64,000 nucleotides of DNA. It comes from Antedon bifida. Taxonomy: Eukaryota; Echinodermata; Crinoidea; Comatulida; Antedonidae. Position numbers and translations under genes: made by a program. Shown one piece after another: positions 24,165 to 35,773 of this stretch. The notes under the pieces were generated by a model, which was not told where the DNA came from, ran no database searches, and worked only from the letters and a program-made list of their open reading frames with translations. The stretch's first letter is position 1. Each line of letters begins with the position of its first letter. The DNA lies in NCBI GenBank assembly GCA_963402885.1, contig OY727102.1, positions 13,454,001 to 13,518,000 of the forward strand, given 5' to 3'.

Positions 24165-25207
24165 ACTGTCGATAAAGGGCACCACCAGACAAAGACACAC
24201 AGACCAATTCGTCGAATTATAGAAAGTGGTGAGATACCGCTGACAAATTGCTGGTCAAACTTTTTGGCATTACAAGAATAAAGCAGATCTGGTACGATTT
24301 CTATCAGATGAGTTGATTCGTCAAGCTCCTATAGACAAAGAAATTGTCACAGCTGGTGGATTTATGGAAGAATCAGTTGTTAAATCATCAAAAGTCTACA
24401 CGAATACGTTGTCTCTGGTCGCAGATCATGAAGAAGTGGACACGCGACTTGTTCTTCATGCTGCCAATGTCCGATACGACACAGTTGTAGTTGCTTCTAG
24501 GGATACAGACGTACTAGTGATTCTAGTGTCTCACTACCAAAGCATGGTATCCAAAGATATATGGATGATGACAGGGACATCCAAAAAAAGAAAGTATCTT
24601 CCTATAAAAGACATTTTTTAAGCCTTCAAAGTATGCAAAAACACTGATTCCATTTCACACTATTACTAGATGCGATACTACCACATATCTAAGTGGTCAC
24701 TCAAAGGCATCGGCATGGGAAGTTACTAATTAAAGACCTGGGAGAACAACCTATCAGTGACCAAGTTATTATGAAATCGGAAAGATTCATTTGCTATACG
24801 TTTACGGTGTTGGTCAGGTTAAAAGTAGGCTACCAATGAAGTTAGGCATGCCATGTTTAAAAAAAAACAAAACCAGAGGCATTACCTCCAACAAGCGATG
24901 CAGTGCACCAGCATATAAAGTGCACACTTCCAAGCACTCGTATGGAAAAAAGCTGTATCGCCAATCCAGCATTTGCCATCACCAACAGATTTTGGTTGGG
25001 AGCTATCTAATTGTAAACTTTAACCAATGCTTCTGAAAAATGAAGCTATTCCTACTGCTTCGTTAGAGATGATTTATTGTGGATGCAAGACACGATGCAT
25101 AAACCAATAGATGTAGGTGCAAGAAGTCAAAACTACCATGTACAGCTTTATGCCGCTGTAACAACGCTAAAGATGACGGAAACCTTTGCATGAATGATCA
25201 AAACTGA
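24165..25207 (+). pseudogene. Decayed transposon protein: DTDVLVI nuclease-like core plus CXC tail
   Basis: The frame at 24313-24621 reads ELIRQAPIDKEIVTAGGF, then ADHEEVDTRLVLHAA, SRDTDVLVILVSHY and GTSKKRKYLPIKDIF. After a stop, other frames continue the family signature: R-CDTTTYLSGHSKASAWEV near 24670-24725, and a CXC-like Cys-rich tail to about 25207. Upstream at 24240-24310 a frameshifted NFLALQE...KADLVRFLSD is legible. Acidic DTD and CDTT motifs of this kind recall PIN/XPG-type nucleases. That is from memory of similar invertebrate proteins, not from a search. There are several frameshifts and stops, so it is inactive. Confidence 0.7.
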
Positions 25208-26327
25208 TGCCCTTAACATGTTTATTCCAAATGTAGCTTAAGTGTTCACATTTTCTTTTAAATCTATACAATCATAATCCATCATATTGATGGCAGGTAA
25301 TTTTCAAATGTAGTTTACGTGTTCAAATTCTTTTTTAAATTTATAATAATAATCCATCATATTGATGGCAGGTAATTTCCAAATGTAGCTTACGTGTTCA
25401 CCTTTTTTTTTAATCTATAAAATCATAATCTATAATCATAATCCATCATATTGATGGCAGGTAATTTCCAAATGTAGCTTACGTGTTCACATTTTTAAAA
25501 ATCTATAATCATACTCCATCATATTGATGGCAGGTAATTTCCAAATGTAACTTGCGTGTTGAATTTTTTTTTAAATCTATATAAATCATAACATAATATT
25601 TGATGACAGTGAATTTTATAATTTTACTAATTATTATTGTGTATAAATAATTTCATAGTTATGCAATTTTATTTATTATACAGTAGGCCTATGCTGTAGT
25701 TCAAAGGTCAATAACCATACTATCGGCCATTCTTGTACAAAATGTGCCATTAGACTGGATAGAAACACACATGTTTTAAACAATTTAAAAAGAAAAAAAA
25801 TGTCATAAGACCAACATTTTCAGAGTTATATTATTATATTTGACTAATAGTTCAAAGGTCAATAGTTGTAGAATCGGCCATTTTTTGTAAAAACATTTCA
25901 TTATAATAAATATGAATGTATAGTTTCTGAACAATTTGAGCCTTATTTCTTGTCTCTCCGATTATTGGTTACTGAGATACGATAAATCAAGGTCAAAGGT
26001 CAAAATGTCAGAAATAAGACTTGCATCCATTTTTTGACAAAATTTCTCATTAAAGTGAATATAAAAACATATATTTAAAACATTTTGACACCAAAATTAA
26101 TTATCTGTGACAAGTGGTTCTCGAGATATAGGGTAATTATAAAAAATGGCCGCCATTTTGAATTATGCAAATTAAGGGCTTAGATGGCCGAATTTCGCTT
26201 GGGATCCGCCATATTCGTAATCAGCGAGGTCGAAATATCCTAAATCAAGTGGATCCCAGCTTCTACCCAAAAATGCTTCTTGATTCGTTTTCTAGGCCGT
26301 TTTTTGAGAAATGGAACCTGTCTAGTA

Positions 26328-27260
26328 GGCTTGGGTTAGATTACAATCAATTTATACTTTAAACATTATCCATTTCAAGAAGTAACTTTGATTTCTTGCA
26401 TGTTAATGTTGTCAAATGTATATAGCGCTTTTAACAATTGTCTCAAAGCGCTTAAAACTAAAGATGGAAGAAACAGATTGAATTACAAAGAACAAAATGG
26501 TGGGTTTTTAAAGTTTTGACAACTTCAATAGATTGTGCATTTGAATTGAATTAGGAAGATTGTTCCACAGTTTAGGAGTAAACAGATGTACTATAGTAGT
26601 GGACCTAAGATCTACGTATAATTAAGGGGGAAATATATGATGGTGATTTGGGCATGGTTTATTTATACAATGTTTACTCAATGTTATAGAAAAAGAAACA
26701 AATTTAAACATTTAGTATTAAACAACGATGGACAATGAATGCCTACTGCGTATATTTTCAATCGGTAATCGGAATGAATTGTCTAATGGTAGGTCTGTTT
26801 TTGCTGCTCGTCACCAGTACAAATAATGTATTTACTTTAGACATTGGATATGTGCATGATTGTTAACGTGCAACACAATGTAAACGGACACGTTTCGTTG
26901 AGGTTATGTTGGTTATAAAATAAAGATAAACATCACGATAACCAAAAACGTCATCGTTATTCAATGGTGTTTGACAGCAGACAAATACTGACAAATGTCT
27001 GCCGTAACATAACCTAATGTACTCTACTGGCAAACCTCTAGACGGTTACCCTGTCCTAATGGTAGAATGAGCACTATCATCCAAAAGAAACAACGTCCTT
27101 CCCACACGACAACTAATGTAGACATGTATTAATTAGCATCATTCGTACTGTTGCCCTATAAACTAAAAATAAATAACAATACAAAAACTATGTTACAAAT
27201 TACTATGTCTTGACACTTTCCATTTGAATGCTTTATTAAGATAAAATCTTCTTGTTATAG
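26328..27260 (+). other. Remainder of module beta and upstream DNA of gene C
   Basis: Bases 26328-26650 continue the 191-bp unit and match 59090-59337 and 13850-14045. Bases 26640-26700 match 14150-14215. No gene is seen in 26700-27240. An acceptor-like 'ttcttgttatag' ends at 27260. Confidence 0.5.
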
Positions 27261-27270
27261 AAAAATACAA

Positions 27271-27297
27271 ATGAGGAGAGGAGCCTTTCTTAGATAA
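27271..27297 (+). promoter_or_regulatory. Short upstream ORF in the gene C leader
   Basis: ATG at 27271 opens an 8-codon frame ending TAA, 30 bp before the gene C start. If the acceptor at 27260 is used, this uORF would be in the mature leader and could lower translation. Confidence 0.35.
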
Positions 27298-27327
27298 ATA
27301 AATATCAAAAAGGAAATAACCAGCAAA

Positions 27328-30300
27328 ATGGATGAAAAGGGGGTGGAACACTTGAAAGGATATGCTGAGTCGTATAAGCGAAGTTTTAACATGCGAGTTT
27401 TAGCAGACGATACTGAGATTAAAGAAGCTTACAAAACAGCTCAAGAAAAAGGAAAAGTACCTTTTAACAGAACTAAGGTACTTATTCTGGGTGATCATGG
27501 TGCTGGAAAAACCTCGACTTGCAGGCGTTTGCAGAGTAAAGAATTTCATCCAGAGGAGCCTAGTACAATCGGAATAGAAACACACACTGTTGAGGCGAAC
27601 GTTAGTGATGTTAATAGTAAATGGTGTGAAGTGACCAGCACTCCACTTGAAGATTATGAAAGTTCAGCAGCGTGGTGGACTGTATCACGTGTGCTCAAAC
27701 AGGGTAAAAATAAGGTAACAAATGCTCGTGGTTGGTCCGAAAATAATCCACATGTATTAATACGAAAATTACTGGAGGACACATGTTACATAATGTTGTA
27801 TATTGTTCCTTTCATGACTATACTTTGTTTTGGTGGATTTACATTCGGGTTTGGCCCAGTCGTGTGGTTGTACATTGTTTGTGTTATGGCAATATGTGAT
27901 GTCCACAGTGCATATCGATTTGGTTGTGGATTAGCTATATTTATGGTAATATTAGATAGCGCTACAAAATTAAATAAACATTTTTTAAACTTACAAAGCA
28001 TAGACTCAAATATATGGATGTATGTGTCTGCGGTGATAGTTGTTAGCATTTATGGAGTTGGTTCGTTCCTTATTGGTGTGTTTATGGGTACAGGCGGAAG
28101 GACTGGTATCTGCATAGCATTGTGCTTCATGGTACATCCAAATCAGACTGATATTTCCATTGACAGTTTTTTTAAAAAATTATCATTTCTTTATAATATA
28201 ATATATTATTTTAAATTCCTATTTTCGGCAGTTATTATAATTGTAATTTTTAGGAGCACTAACAGACACATATTTTCATTAAGTCGAAGGAAGTTGATTA
28301 TTCTGTTAATGATTAATATAATTTGTATTATTACAGCAATATACTTAGGAAGGAACAATTTTGTTGAAATATGTATTTTATTTTGCTTCATTGCAATTGT
28401 CTTTTCCATAATGTGTGGGGTTATATTAGGAAGAAAGATTGTAGCCTATGGCTATACACCTGAGAATTACATTTTAAAGAAATCAACAGGGTTTATTGCT
28501 GGAATATGTTTAGCAAATGTATGTGGTTGGAGATTTGAAAATGTGTTTAATTTAAGAGATGTTCATAGCCATTCCAATTCACAGTATATATTTGAATTGA
28601 TTTTATTTTTTGCCCCAATTACTGGGTTTTTTATCTACGAGTTATTATCTTATGTTAAAGTAAAAACTACGTCATCAATACCAATAGTACATATCAGAAA
28701 ATCAATTACAGCAGATCTACGAAACGAATGTTACATTGACGCAAGACTAAGTTTATGGGATTTTGCAGGACAAGAAATGTACTATAATACACACCATCTG
28801 TTTATGCCAAAGCAAGGCGTATACTTGGTTGTTTTCAATGCTGTAGAGGCGATTTCTAATCCTGATAGATACATTAAACGGCTACAATTCTGGTTACAAT
28901 CTATTGCTATGCATGTTGATATTGAGAATGTTGTAGTGTTTCTGGTAGGAACAAGAAGAGGAAGTGTACGTGATGGAAAAGCGTTTTCTACTTTTGATAA
29001 ATTTGTAAATGCACATCTTTACAAAAGTTTTTCGAGATTACTTGCTTTTCATCCAAGTGGACGACTTTGCTTTTTTATTGAAAACTCATTCAATGTTGAT
29101 ACGGAGCTTAACCTCTTACGACAAAATATATATAACGAAATTATAAAACTGAAATACTTTTGCGAAATGTTTTCTGTAAAATACCTATTGTTTAAAGAAA
29201 CTTTAAATGGATTTCGTCATAGAAATTTCATTATTGTGAGTATAAAAGATATTGAAGATGAATTAATGTTAACAGCAAGCACCATTTTTGTAAAATTTGA
29301 GGTGCGTCAACTTCTGAATTTCTTTGATAAATCTGGAGACATCATATACAATGAACTTGATGAACTACTTCAGAATTATGTTGTTTGTGATCCTCAGATA
29401 TTAATTGATATTCTGAAATTATTAGTGAATGTACCTGAACCACACAAAAGAAACAGAGCCTTATCTGATCTTTGGCAGCGATTACAAGAAACAGGGATTG
29501 TAGACAGTAGACTATTGGAACACATTTGCCGAATGAAAGGAATTTGGAGAGTTTATCCTTATGTGATTCGGTACTTGGTAGGAACACAGTTGATGTTTCC
29601 ACTTACAATAACTAATCAAGTTGATCAAGTTGGAACATTTTGTCTTCCTTGCAAATTGCCCAAAATTGATTTACAACAACGTGAATTTGATTATATTGAT
29701 TGTACTTCTGATATTTTTTATTTCGATTTTGGTGAAATGTTACTGGAGTTTGTATTTCTTCGACTTATTGCAAAATGCTGCCAAGTATTTGATTGGAATA
29801 ATATTTATTATAACTGTGCACGGTTCAGAGCAAGTGAAACCTGCTTTTTTCAAATAAACACTGACACAGTTTCTTCTGGCAGTATTTTCTTATATGATAG
29901 AAATCTCATCAAACTTTCAGTGTCTAAAGAAATTCCGAGTCAGTCAGTTAATATCCTACAGACAATTCTTACTTCGATTGAAGAAATAATCCAACAGACT
30001 TTTAATCCGGATTACTTTCATGATCAGTATATTTTTGGTCCAGTGTGTGAAAGATGTAGTTCTTTGGATGGAACGATGTGTTTGGTGAATCTTATTTTAT
30101 TAAGTAACGATGTATCTGCATTGAATGAATACAGAGTAGATGAATATCACAAAGTATATCGTAAACCAGAGGTAAATATATTTATTTTAATTTGTGAATA
30201 TTTGGCTTTGATTTTTGTTCTCTTTAGTGAGATGTAAAGCCGTAATTTTAAAGGACTGGTTAATGGAAGTTTGTTTTTGTTTGCTAAGTGAAAACAGACA

Positions 30301-31308
30301 TATTAGTAGCATTGCATATGTTTTACAGTAAACAGTTTACGTGAAAGGAAATATTTGGAAAAACATAGCAACGTTTTAATTTCAGCAACGTTTTCACTCG
30401 TCTTAACATAACATAACATAATTACAATGCACGATGCAGTTTCACTATTTTTATACTGTATGGTGAAACCAACATTTACGTACTTATTCCATAATACTTT
30501 AAAGTTAAATTGATGTACCGGTACTTGACGTTTAAATAAATTAATATGGTCTAGTAAAAGTATCAGAAATACAACACTACTGTTAGTGATAAACAAGAAA
30601 TATTTCTTACAAAAAACGCCGCTCGTTTCGATACATTATTTTCCCGTGTATTGAACATCCTCATAGACAACGTGACTTCACGGCATGTGAGAAAATTCTT
30701 CCGCAGTGTGTTGATTCGCGTCAACCAATCAAAGGACGAGAATCCAAAATCGTTCAACCGTGAGCCCTCGTCTCTCTTCCCAGACGTACTTTGGGTCGAA
30801 CAGCATGGACCTATACATTATTCGAGTTTACAAAATCCCTAAACTCGTAGTAAATAGCTTTCGCGATGATAATAGTTTCCTAATGATTCCGTTCTCTTGA
30901 TTATAATTGCTTAAAGGCGCGGCGCGAAAAAACATGGGGTGTATGTGTGTAACTACTTGAAGTGGAGTTGTGACTTGGTGGTTATGATGCTTGGCTACCA
31001 CTCCAAGGGTCCTGGGTTCAAGTCCGGTCACATGTCAGGATTTTTTCTAAGGACAAAATTACAACTCCACTCCCAAAGACTTGTAATAAGACTTTGTTGA
31101 TGTAGAGCATCTTGTGTATATGTTTGTCTTGTGAACCTGTAAGGGTCCCTAATGATCAGCAATTGCTGGATGGATCACCCTCAATAAATATGGTAAAAAA
31201 AAACTGTAAATATGTTTATTTAACCTAACTTAATTTTAAAATGTTTTAATTTTACAGTTTAGTTTTACATGCAGTAGACCGATAACCACTAGACAAGTTG
31301 CTATTTGA
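27328..31308 (+). CDS. Gene C: membrane-interrupted Roc-COR-type GTPase
   Basis: Inferred join 27328-30171 plus 31258-31308, 964 residues. GDHGAGKTS at 55-63, TIGIE, WDFAGQ starting at W477, VGTRRGSVRD, then LLQNYVVCDPQ and CERCSS. The donor is CCAGAG|gtaaat. The 1.09-kb intron contains a tRNA-derived SINE and ends in 'ttttaattttacag'. Exon 2 encodes FSFTCSRPITTRQVAI. The membrane insert is the closest match to the first part of pseudogene 1. The start of its intron ('cttaacataacataa', 'attacaatgcacgatg') matches gene D's intron, so C and D share a 3' ancestor. Translation through the donor gives an extra hydrophobic tail that is intron sequence. Confidence 0.87.
30966..31203 (+). mobile_element. 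tRNA-derived SINE in the last intron of gene C
   Basis: The 5' part folds like a tRNA: GTGAC at 30970 pairs with GTCAC near 31026-31030, a CTTGG/CCAAG stem sits in the middle, and a B-box GGTTCAAGTCC is at 31015-31025. An unrelated body of about 170 bp follows, ending 'tcaataaatatgg' and an A-run. This is the layout of a pol III SINE in the same direction as the gene. Confidence 0.75.
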
Positions 31309-31460
31309 GAAGTTGCCTACAATTAACTTTATTCAGATGGCTAGCTGGTACCAATCACTAAATGGCGATTGCATATACACATACGTATCTCCTACATGCG
31401 GCAAGTTGTATACAGATATTTGCTTAATGTTGTCTGCCATTTGTTGCATTCAATTTGCAG

Positions 31461-32060
31461 TGCAGTGTTTCTTTTAGGAACAAGAAGAGAAAGTGTACGT
31501 GATATAAATGCGTTTTCAATTTTTGATAAATTTGTAAATGTACATCTTTACAAAATGTTTTCAAGATTGCTTGCATTTCATTCAAATGGAAGACTTTGCT
31601 TTTTTTAAATTAAAAACTCATTCAACATTGATAAAGAACTTATCCTCCTACGACAAACATTTATAATGAAGCTACGAAATTGAAATACCTTTGTGACAAG
31701 TTTTCTTTAAAACACTTTAAATGGACATAGACAGTCCGTTATTGCGAGATTAAAGATATTGAAAATGAATTAAAGCAAGATCAACAAACAAAATCATTGT
31801 GAAATTTAAGGTGCGTCAGCTTTTGAAGTTCTTGGATAAATCTGGAGATATCATATGCAATGAACTTGATGATAATACTTCAGAATTATGTTGTTTGTGA
31901 TCCTCAGATTTTAATAGACATTCTGAAATTATTAGTGACTGTACCTCAGCCACACAAAATAAACAGAGCCGTGTCTGATATTTGGCAGAGATTACTGGAA
32001 ACTGATTTGGTAGTTGGTGGGTACACAGTTGATATTTCCACTTACAATAACTAATAAATT
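31461..32060 (+). pseudogene. Pseudogene 2 of the GTPase family (C-terminal half)
   Basis: Homology begins at G4 (FLLGTRRESVRD), runs through FSRLLAFHSNGRLCFF, then breaks on a stop at about 31606. It continues in shifting frames through LDKSGDIICNELDD, NYVVCDPQILIDILKLLV and FPLTITN. The stretch giving LLEHICRMKGIW in the live genes is deleted. P-loop, membrane insert and G3 are absent. It starts only about 150 bp after gene C's last exon. Confidence 0.85.
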
Positions 32061-33037
32061 ATTACATACACATATTTCATTTGGCAATTTTGTGATTGTT
32101 AAGATGCCAATAAGTACATTAGCCTGCAGTATATATATGGTATGTACTTGGATTGAACGAAACCGCAGATGTGTGCCCAGTTCAACGGATACAAAACATT
32201 CCACCAGCTCATTTATATAACCCTGGGAGAATTAGTCCATATCCATGGTATTACTAAGCATTGCTGCTATTGTCATTATGGTTTTATGTACGATCTACTT
32301 CATGCTTATTGTATAGCGTTGGATTTCAACAAAAATTGTCTGTGTATAAGATTCCCTTTTGTAATATTGTATACAAAAGAGTACTGTACCTTTAAAAGTG
32401 AATGATGAGGCAACAATGGTTAAAGCCTAGTTTCTGAAGATTATTTTTTAAACGCACTATTTTGAGCTTCGTTGTATAATTATTTATTGTTGTTACTTAA
32501 ATAAATATATAAATATATATTTAATACCAGTAAAAATATATATATAATCTTTATGTTAAACTTACTTCAGTAATTTAAAATTATTATTTAAAAAAAATAT
32601 ATTAGTTAGTCCAATAGTTTAAGGTTTCACATGTTATGTATTGGACCTTTGTCCTGTCTTCATGTTGTTTGTAATGTACTTAACTAATTGGTGGCCGGTA
32701 AACGAGCTTCTTCATACAAGCATTTGTACAGTATTTGAAATGATTTGAAACTGAAACTAAATTGAAACTAAAACTTATGCTTTTATTAGCTTTATTGAGA
32801 GAGAAGCAATTCTCATTGCGGAATACAATAAAATCAAAGCAGTGTAAAGGCTTTTCTTTGTTCTATTGACTTTAGGTATCTATTGACATTTGTGTGTGTA
32901 TATATAATGTATATAAATTATTTATATAATAGTATACTAAAGCGGAAATCAGAAGACTCTACACCTTCGTTTCCTATACTAGCTCTTTAAACTTAAAGAA
33001 GCAATCGATTTTGAATACTATATCACATGACTACCAG
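32061..33037 (+). other. Pseudogene 2 flank and plain intergenic DNA
   Basis: Bases 32061-32470 match 15613-16080 (flank of pseudogene 1). Bases 32471-33037 are AT-rich with short TATA runs. 'gctttattgagagagaagca' near 32790 is a fragment of module beta. No gene is seen. Confidence 0.5.
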
Positions 33038-33111
33038 TACCAGTTCAGGCAAAATTATTCAAATACAGATCGAAAGGTACTGGACAATACAATACTGTCA
33101 AAAGTAACAGG
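33038..33111 (+). promoter_or_regulatory. Inferred 5' UTR exon of gene D
   Basis: It is nearly identical to the inferred leader exon of gene B (16604-16677) and ends in the same donor, aacagg|gtaagtatg at 33112. The matching acceptor 'attttatatag' ends at 36370, 50 bp before the gene D ATG. The inferred intron is therefore 3,259 bp, against 107 bp in gene B. Confidence 0.5.
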
Positions 33112-33166
33112 GTAAGTATGAAATTAACCGGATTCTTGATCAGATATGTAGAAACTACTAATCTAT

Positions 33167-33910
33167 ATATAAATTAAGGGCAACATTCGGTAAATCGCGC
33201 GTTACTTCTATAATGTTTACTCGATGGTATATAAAGTTGGTTCGTACTTTCGGTACTGATTTTAACCACCTGATGTAACCCTGTTTACTAATTGAGTTAG
33301 ATAATTAGTTATTGACAATTAAAACGAATTTAGGTTCAACGATTTGCCCCAAATAGGGGTGTTTTCTGATCGTGGTATACACTGTCTAATGGATGGATGG
33401 TCCATCTTGAAAAATACCCACACACAATAATACGAAGATGCTTCGCATTTACCTATCTCCTTCTGCGATACTTGTTTTAATAGCTGAAAACCGGTTGAAC
33501 GGCTCGAGTACAGAATCATAATGTTGAAGACAGGCCGATATACGTTTATACAAATGTTTTAATTTCCGATGAATGGAACATTCCGATCTAAGTATTAAAT
33601 CCCAAATGTTCTACTGTATTAGTGGTATATTATCTATGGGACTATAAAACATGACAAAATATTTCGTTACTGAATGGATAAAGAATATATTTAAAAATTG
33701 TTCCTCTTTGTACCCATCCTCTTCCCCCATCCCATAACCCTAATGTTGCATACAAAACACAAAAAAGACTCATTTTGTGTGACAGGTTTCTCTTTCGGAA
33801 GTAATTCCCAGGGTGCTAATTTTAGTTGACAATGTATTATAGTCCTGCGGTACGTTTGAAATCGCCAGTTCTTAGACGCTGAAATAACTGTGTATTCGAG
33901 AACCATCTAG
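33167..33910 (-). repeat. Module alpha, inverted, inside the inferred gene D leader intron
   Basis: It is the reverse complement of parts of 10790-11880. It starts 'gtaaatcgcgcgttacttc' and ends 'gtgtattcgagaaccatct'. The middle of the module is partly deleted. Confidence 0.65.
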
Positions 33911-33919
33911 TGTTAACTA

Positions 33920-34445
33920 CCGTAAATCTTCTAATAGTAACCCCCTTCTAATAGTAACCCCCCTCCTAATAGTAACCCCCCTCCTAATAGTAACCCCCCT
34001 TCTAATAGTAACCCCCCTTCTAATAGTAACCCCCCTTCTAATAGTAACCCCCCTTCTAATAGTAACCCACCTTATAAGCCAATCTATAGTAATAACCCAC
34101 TACTCAAATAGTAACCCATGGGGGTTACTATATTAGAGTTACATAAACTATTGACAATATGACACTAAAATCAACATTTGTTTATTATATATTTTTCGTT
34201 TTTGATGCAGCCGTATATTTCAGTTCAACCAAATTTGTTTATTCGTACTGTTTTATTATTTTGCTATGAGTTGCTGACCGAAAAAGTTGGGGGTGGGTTA
34301 CTAATTACAGGTGCCTAATTTAAGAGTAGTATTAGTAATAATAACCCACTGTACTTAAATAGTAACCACCTTTCTAATAGTAACCCACTATAAAAAAAAA
34401 CAATCAAAGAATAATAACCCAGGGTTACAATTAGAAGATTTACGG
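33920..34445. mobile_element. MITE with internal 18-bp repeats, copy 1
   Basis: The ends are CCGTAAATCTTCTAATAG and its reverse complement near 34425-34445, flanked by TA on both sides. This fits a Tc1/mariner-type non-autonomous element. Just inside the left end, the motif 'ttctaatagtaacccccc' is repeated about nine times. The right half has a few reversed or diverged copies. There is no ORF. Confidence 0.8.
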
Positions 34446-35069
34446 TAATTTGACTAATAACACTGATTTCGCATCGTGATATTCTACAAAACACTTGATT
34501 TTCATGTTCCCACCTAACTATCTCGGCTATTATAAATCGGATTTATTTGGATAGTAGCTCAAAATAAACTGTAGACAATACTGAACATTATGATATATGT
34601 TTGAAATTGTAAAGTTACAAAAAGTATGTGTCATTTTACGTTTTAAAACTCACCATCCATTGCCCGCTGACAGTGTGAGGTCAATTTTTTACCTATTTTC
34701 TAAAGCACCACAGTGTTTTATTTGCAATTTAAGATCACTTGTAAGTCATCAATCATTTTGGATAGTTTCTTAAAAGAAAGCTGAATATTCATAGATTCCT
34801 TACATACTTTTCTTATGAGCATTAGCTTAAAATAGACTGTGTCAAAATAGCAAAATCTATTTTGAAAAAAATCCAAGCCTTCACTTGACAGACCGTTGGA
34901 TTGTAGCTAAGGTTGGGGTTAATTTTTCATTATATAATTGTAAGTTGCATTTTAATTTTTATATCATTCTAATGTTTGATATATAAGGAACAATTATTAG
35001 GTGTTATTTAGTTATATATGTCGTGTTTTATATTCACAATTGCCAAATTAAGATACCTATGTTTGAGTG
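34446..35069. other. Unassigned sequence between the two MITE copies
   Basis: AT-rich, with no reading frame, RNA gene or repeat that I can recognise. Confidence 0.4.
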
Positions 35070-35400
35070 CTAGCGAGCTGGGATCTACCATTTTTCACTC
35101 GGGTAATGGTTATGATTATCTTTCTGTGACCTGTTTAATGAATAGATGGTAATTATTACAAAGTCTGGAAATGTTCACACTTTACTAGTTTATGTCATTT
35201 TAATTTCTTTGGTTAAAAAATGTAATCAATAATTATGAAAATTAGTTGTAGTCATAATGGTTGACCCCCCTATATAATGGACGATGACAAGACTTGGGTT
35301 GCATGAACTTGGTATGAACCTATAAGTAGATAAACAGCTCAATAGGTACATATTAAAAATCACTGTTTGGTTGCAAAATTTACACCAAGAGATTCACATG
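35070..35400 (+). repeat. Repeat gamma, uninterrupted copy
   Basis: 'gagctgggatctaccat', 'aatgtaatcaataatt' and 'ttgggttgcatgaacttgg' recur at 40437-40515 and 41646-41880. In that second locus an inverted module alpha splits gamma. Confidence 0.65.
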
Positions 35401-35766
35401 AATGTTTTAATTTCCGATGAATGGAACATTCCGATCTAAGTATTAAATCCCAAATGTTCTACTGTATTAGTGGTATATTATCTATAGGACTATAAAACAT
35501 GACAAAATATTTCGTTACTGAGTGGATAAAGAATATATTTAAAAATTGTTCCTCTTTGTACCCATCCTCTTCCCCCATCCCATAACCCTAATGTTGCATA
35601 CAAAACACAAAAAAAAGACTCATTTTGTGTGACAAGTTTCTCTTTCGGAAGTAATTCCCAGGGTGCTAATTTTAGTTTACAATGTATTATAGTCCTGCGG
35701 TACGTACATTTGAAATCGCCAGTTCTTTGACGCTGAAATAACTGTGTATACGAGAACCATCTAGTG
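35401..35766 (-). repeat. Module alpha, inverted and truncated (duplicate of 33555-33910)
   Basis: Base-for-base close to 33555-33910. Together with the following MITE it forms a direct duplication of 33555-34450 at an offset of about 1.85 kb. Confidence 0.7.
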
Positions 35767-35773
35767 TTAACTA

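Larger units (their letters stand above)
22547..26324 (+). mobile_element. 3.78-kb foldback DNA transposon with long inverted arms
   Basis: The left arm is about 22547-24163 and the right arm about 24840-26324; each is roughly the reverse complement of the other. The outer ends are TAGACAAGTTCTATTTCTC (left) and TAGACAGGTTCCATTTCTC (right, reversed). The target GTA is duplicated at 22544-22546 and 26325-26327. Removing the element restores the 191-bp repeat exactly, which proves an insertion. The unique centre and right arm hold a broken ORF. Each arm also has about 70-bp tandem repeats ('cctgccatcaatatgatgg') and three AGGTCA-type direct repeats. A 3-bp duplication and a nuclease-like ORF would fit an Academ-like element, but that assignment is tentative. 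Confidence 0.85.

Noticed and set aside
24010..24222. Overlapping + strand frames in the transposon left arm
   Set aside because: They are antisense to the inverted CXC-like ORF end. Only the - strand reading matches the right-arm protein.
23270..25570. CRISPR-like array from the regularly spaced 'cctgccatcaatatgatgg' repeats
   Set aside because: The spacers are themselves similar, the copies are mirrored in both transposon arms, and the setting is a eukaryotic genome. They are tandem repeats of about 70 bp.
30966..31035. A functional tRNA gene
   Set aside because: The cloverleaf is imperfect, the B box is embedded in a longer repeat with an A-rich tail, and the anticodon loop is unclear. 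A SINE head is the better reading.
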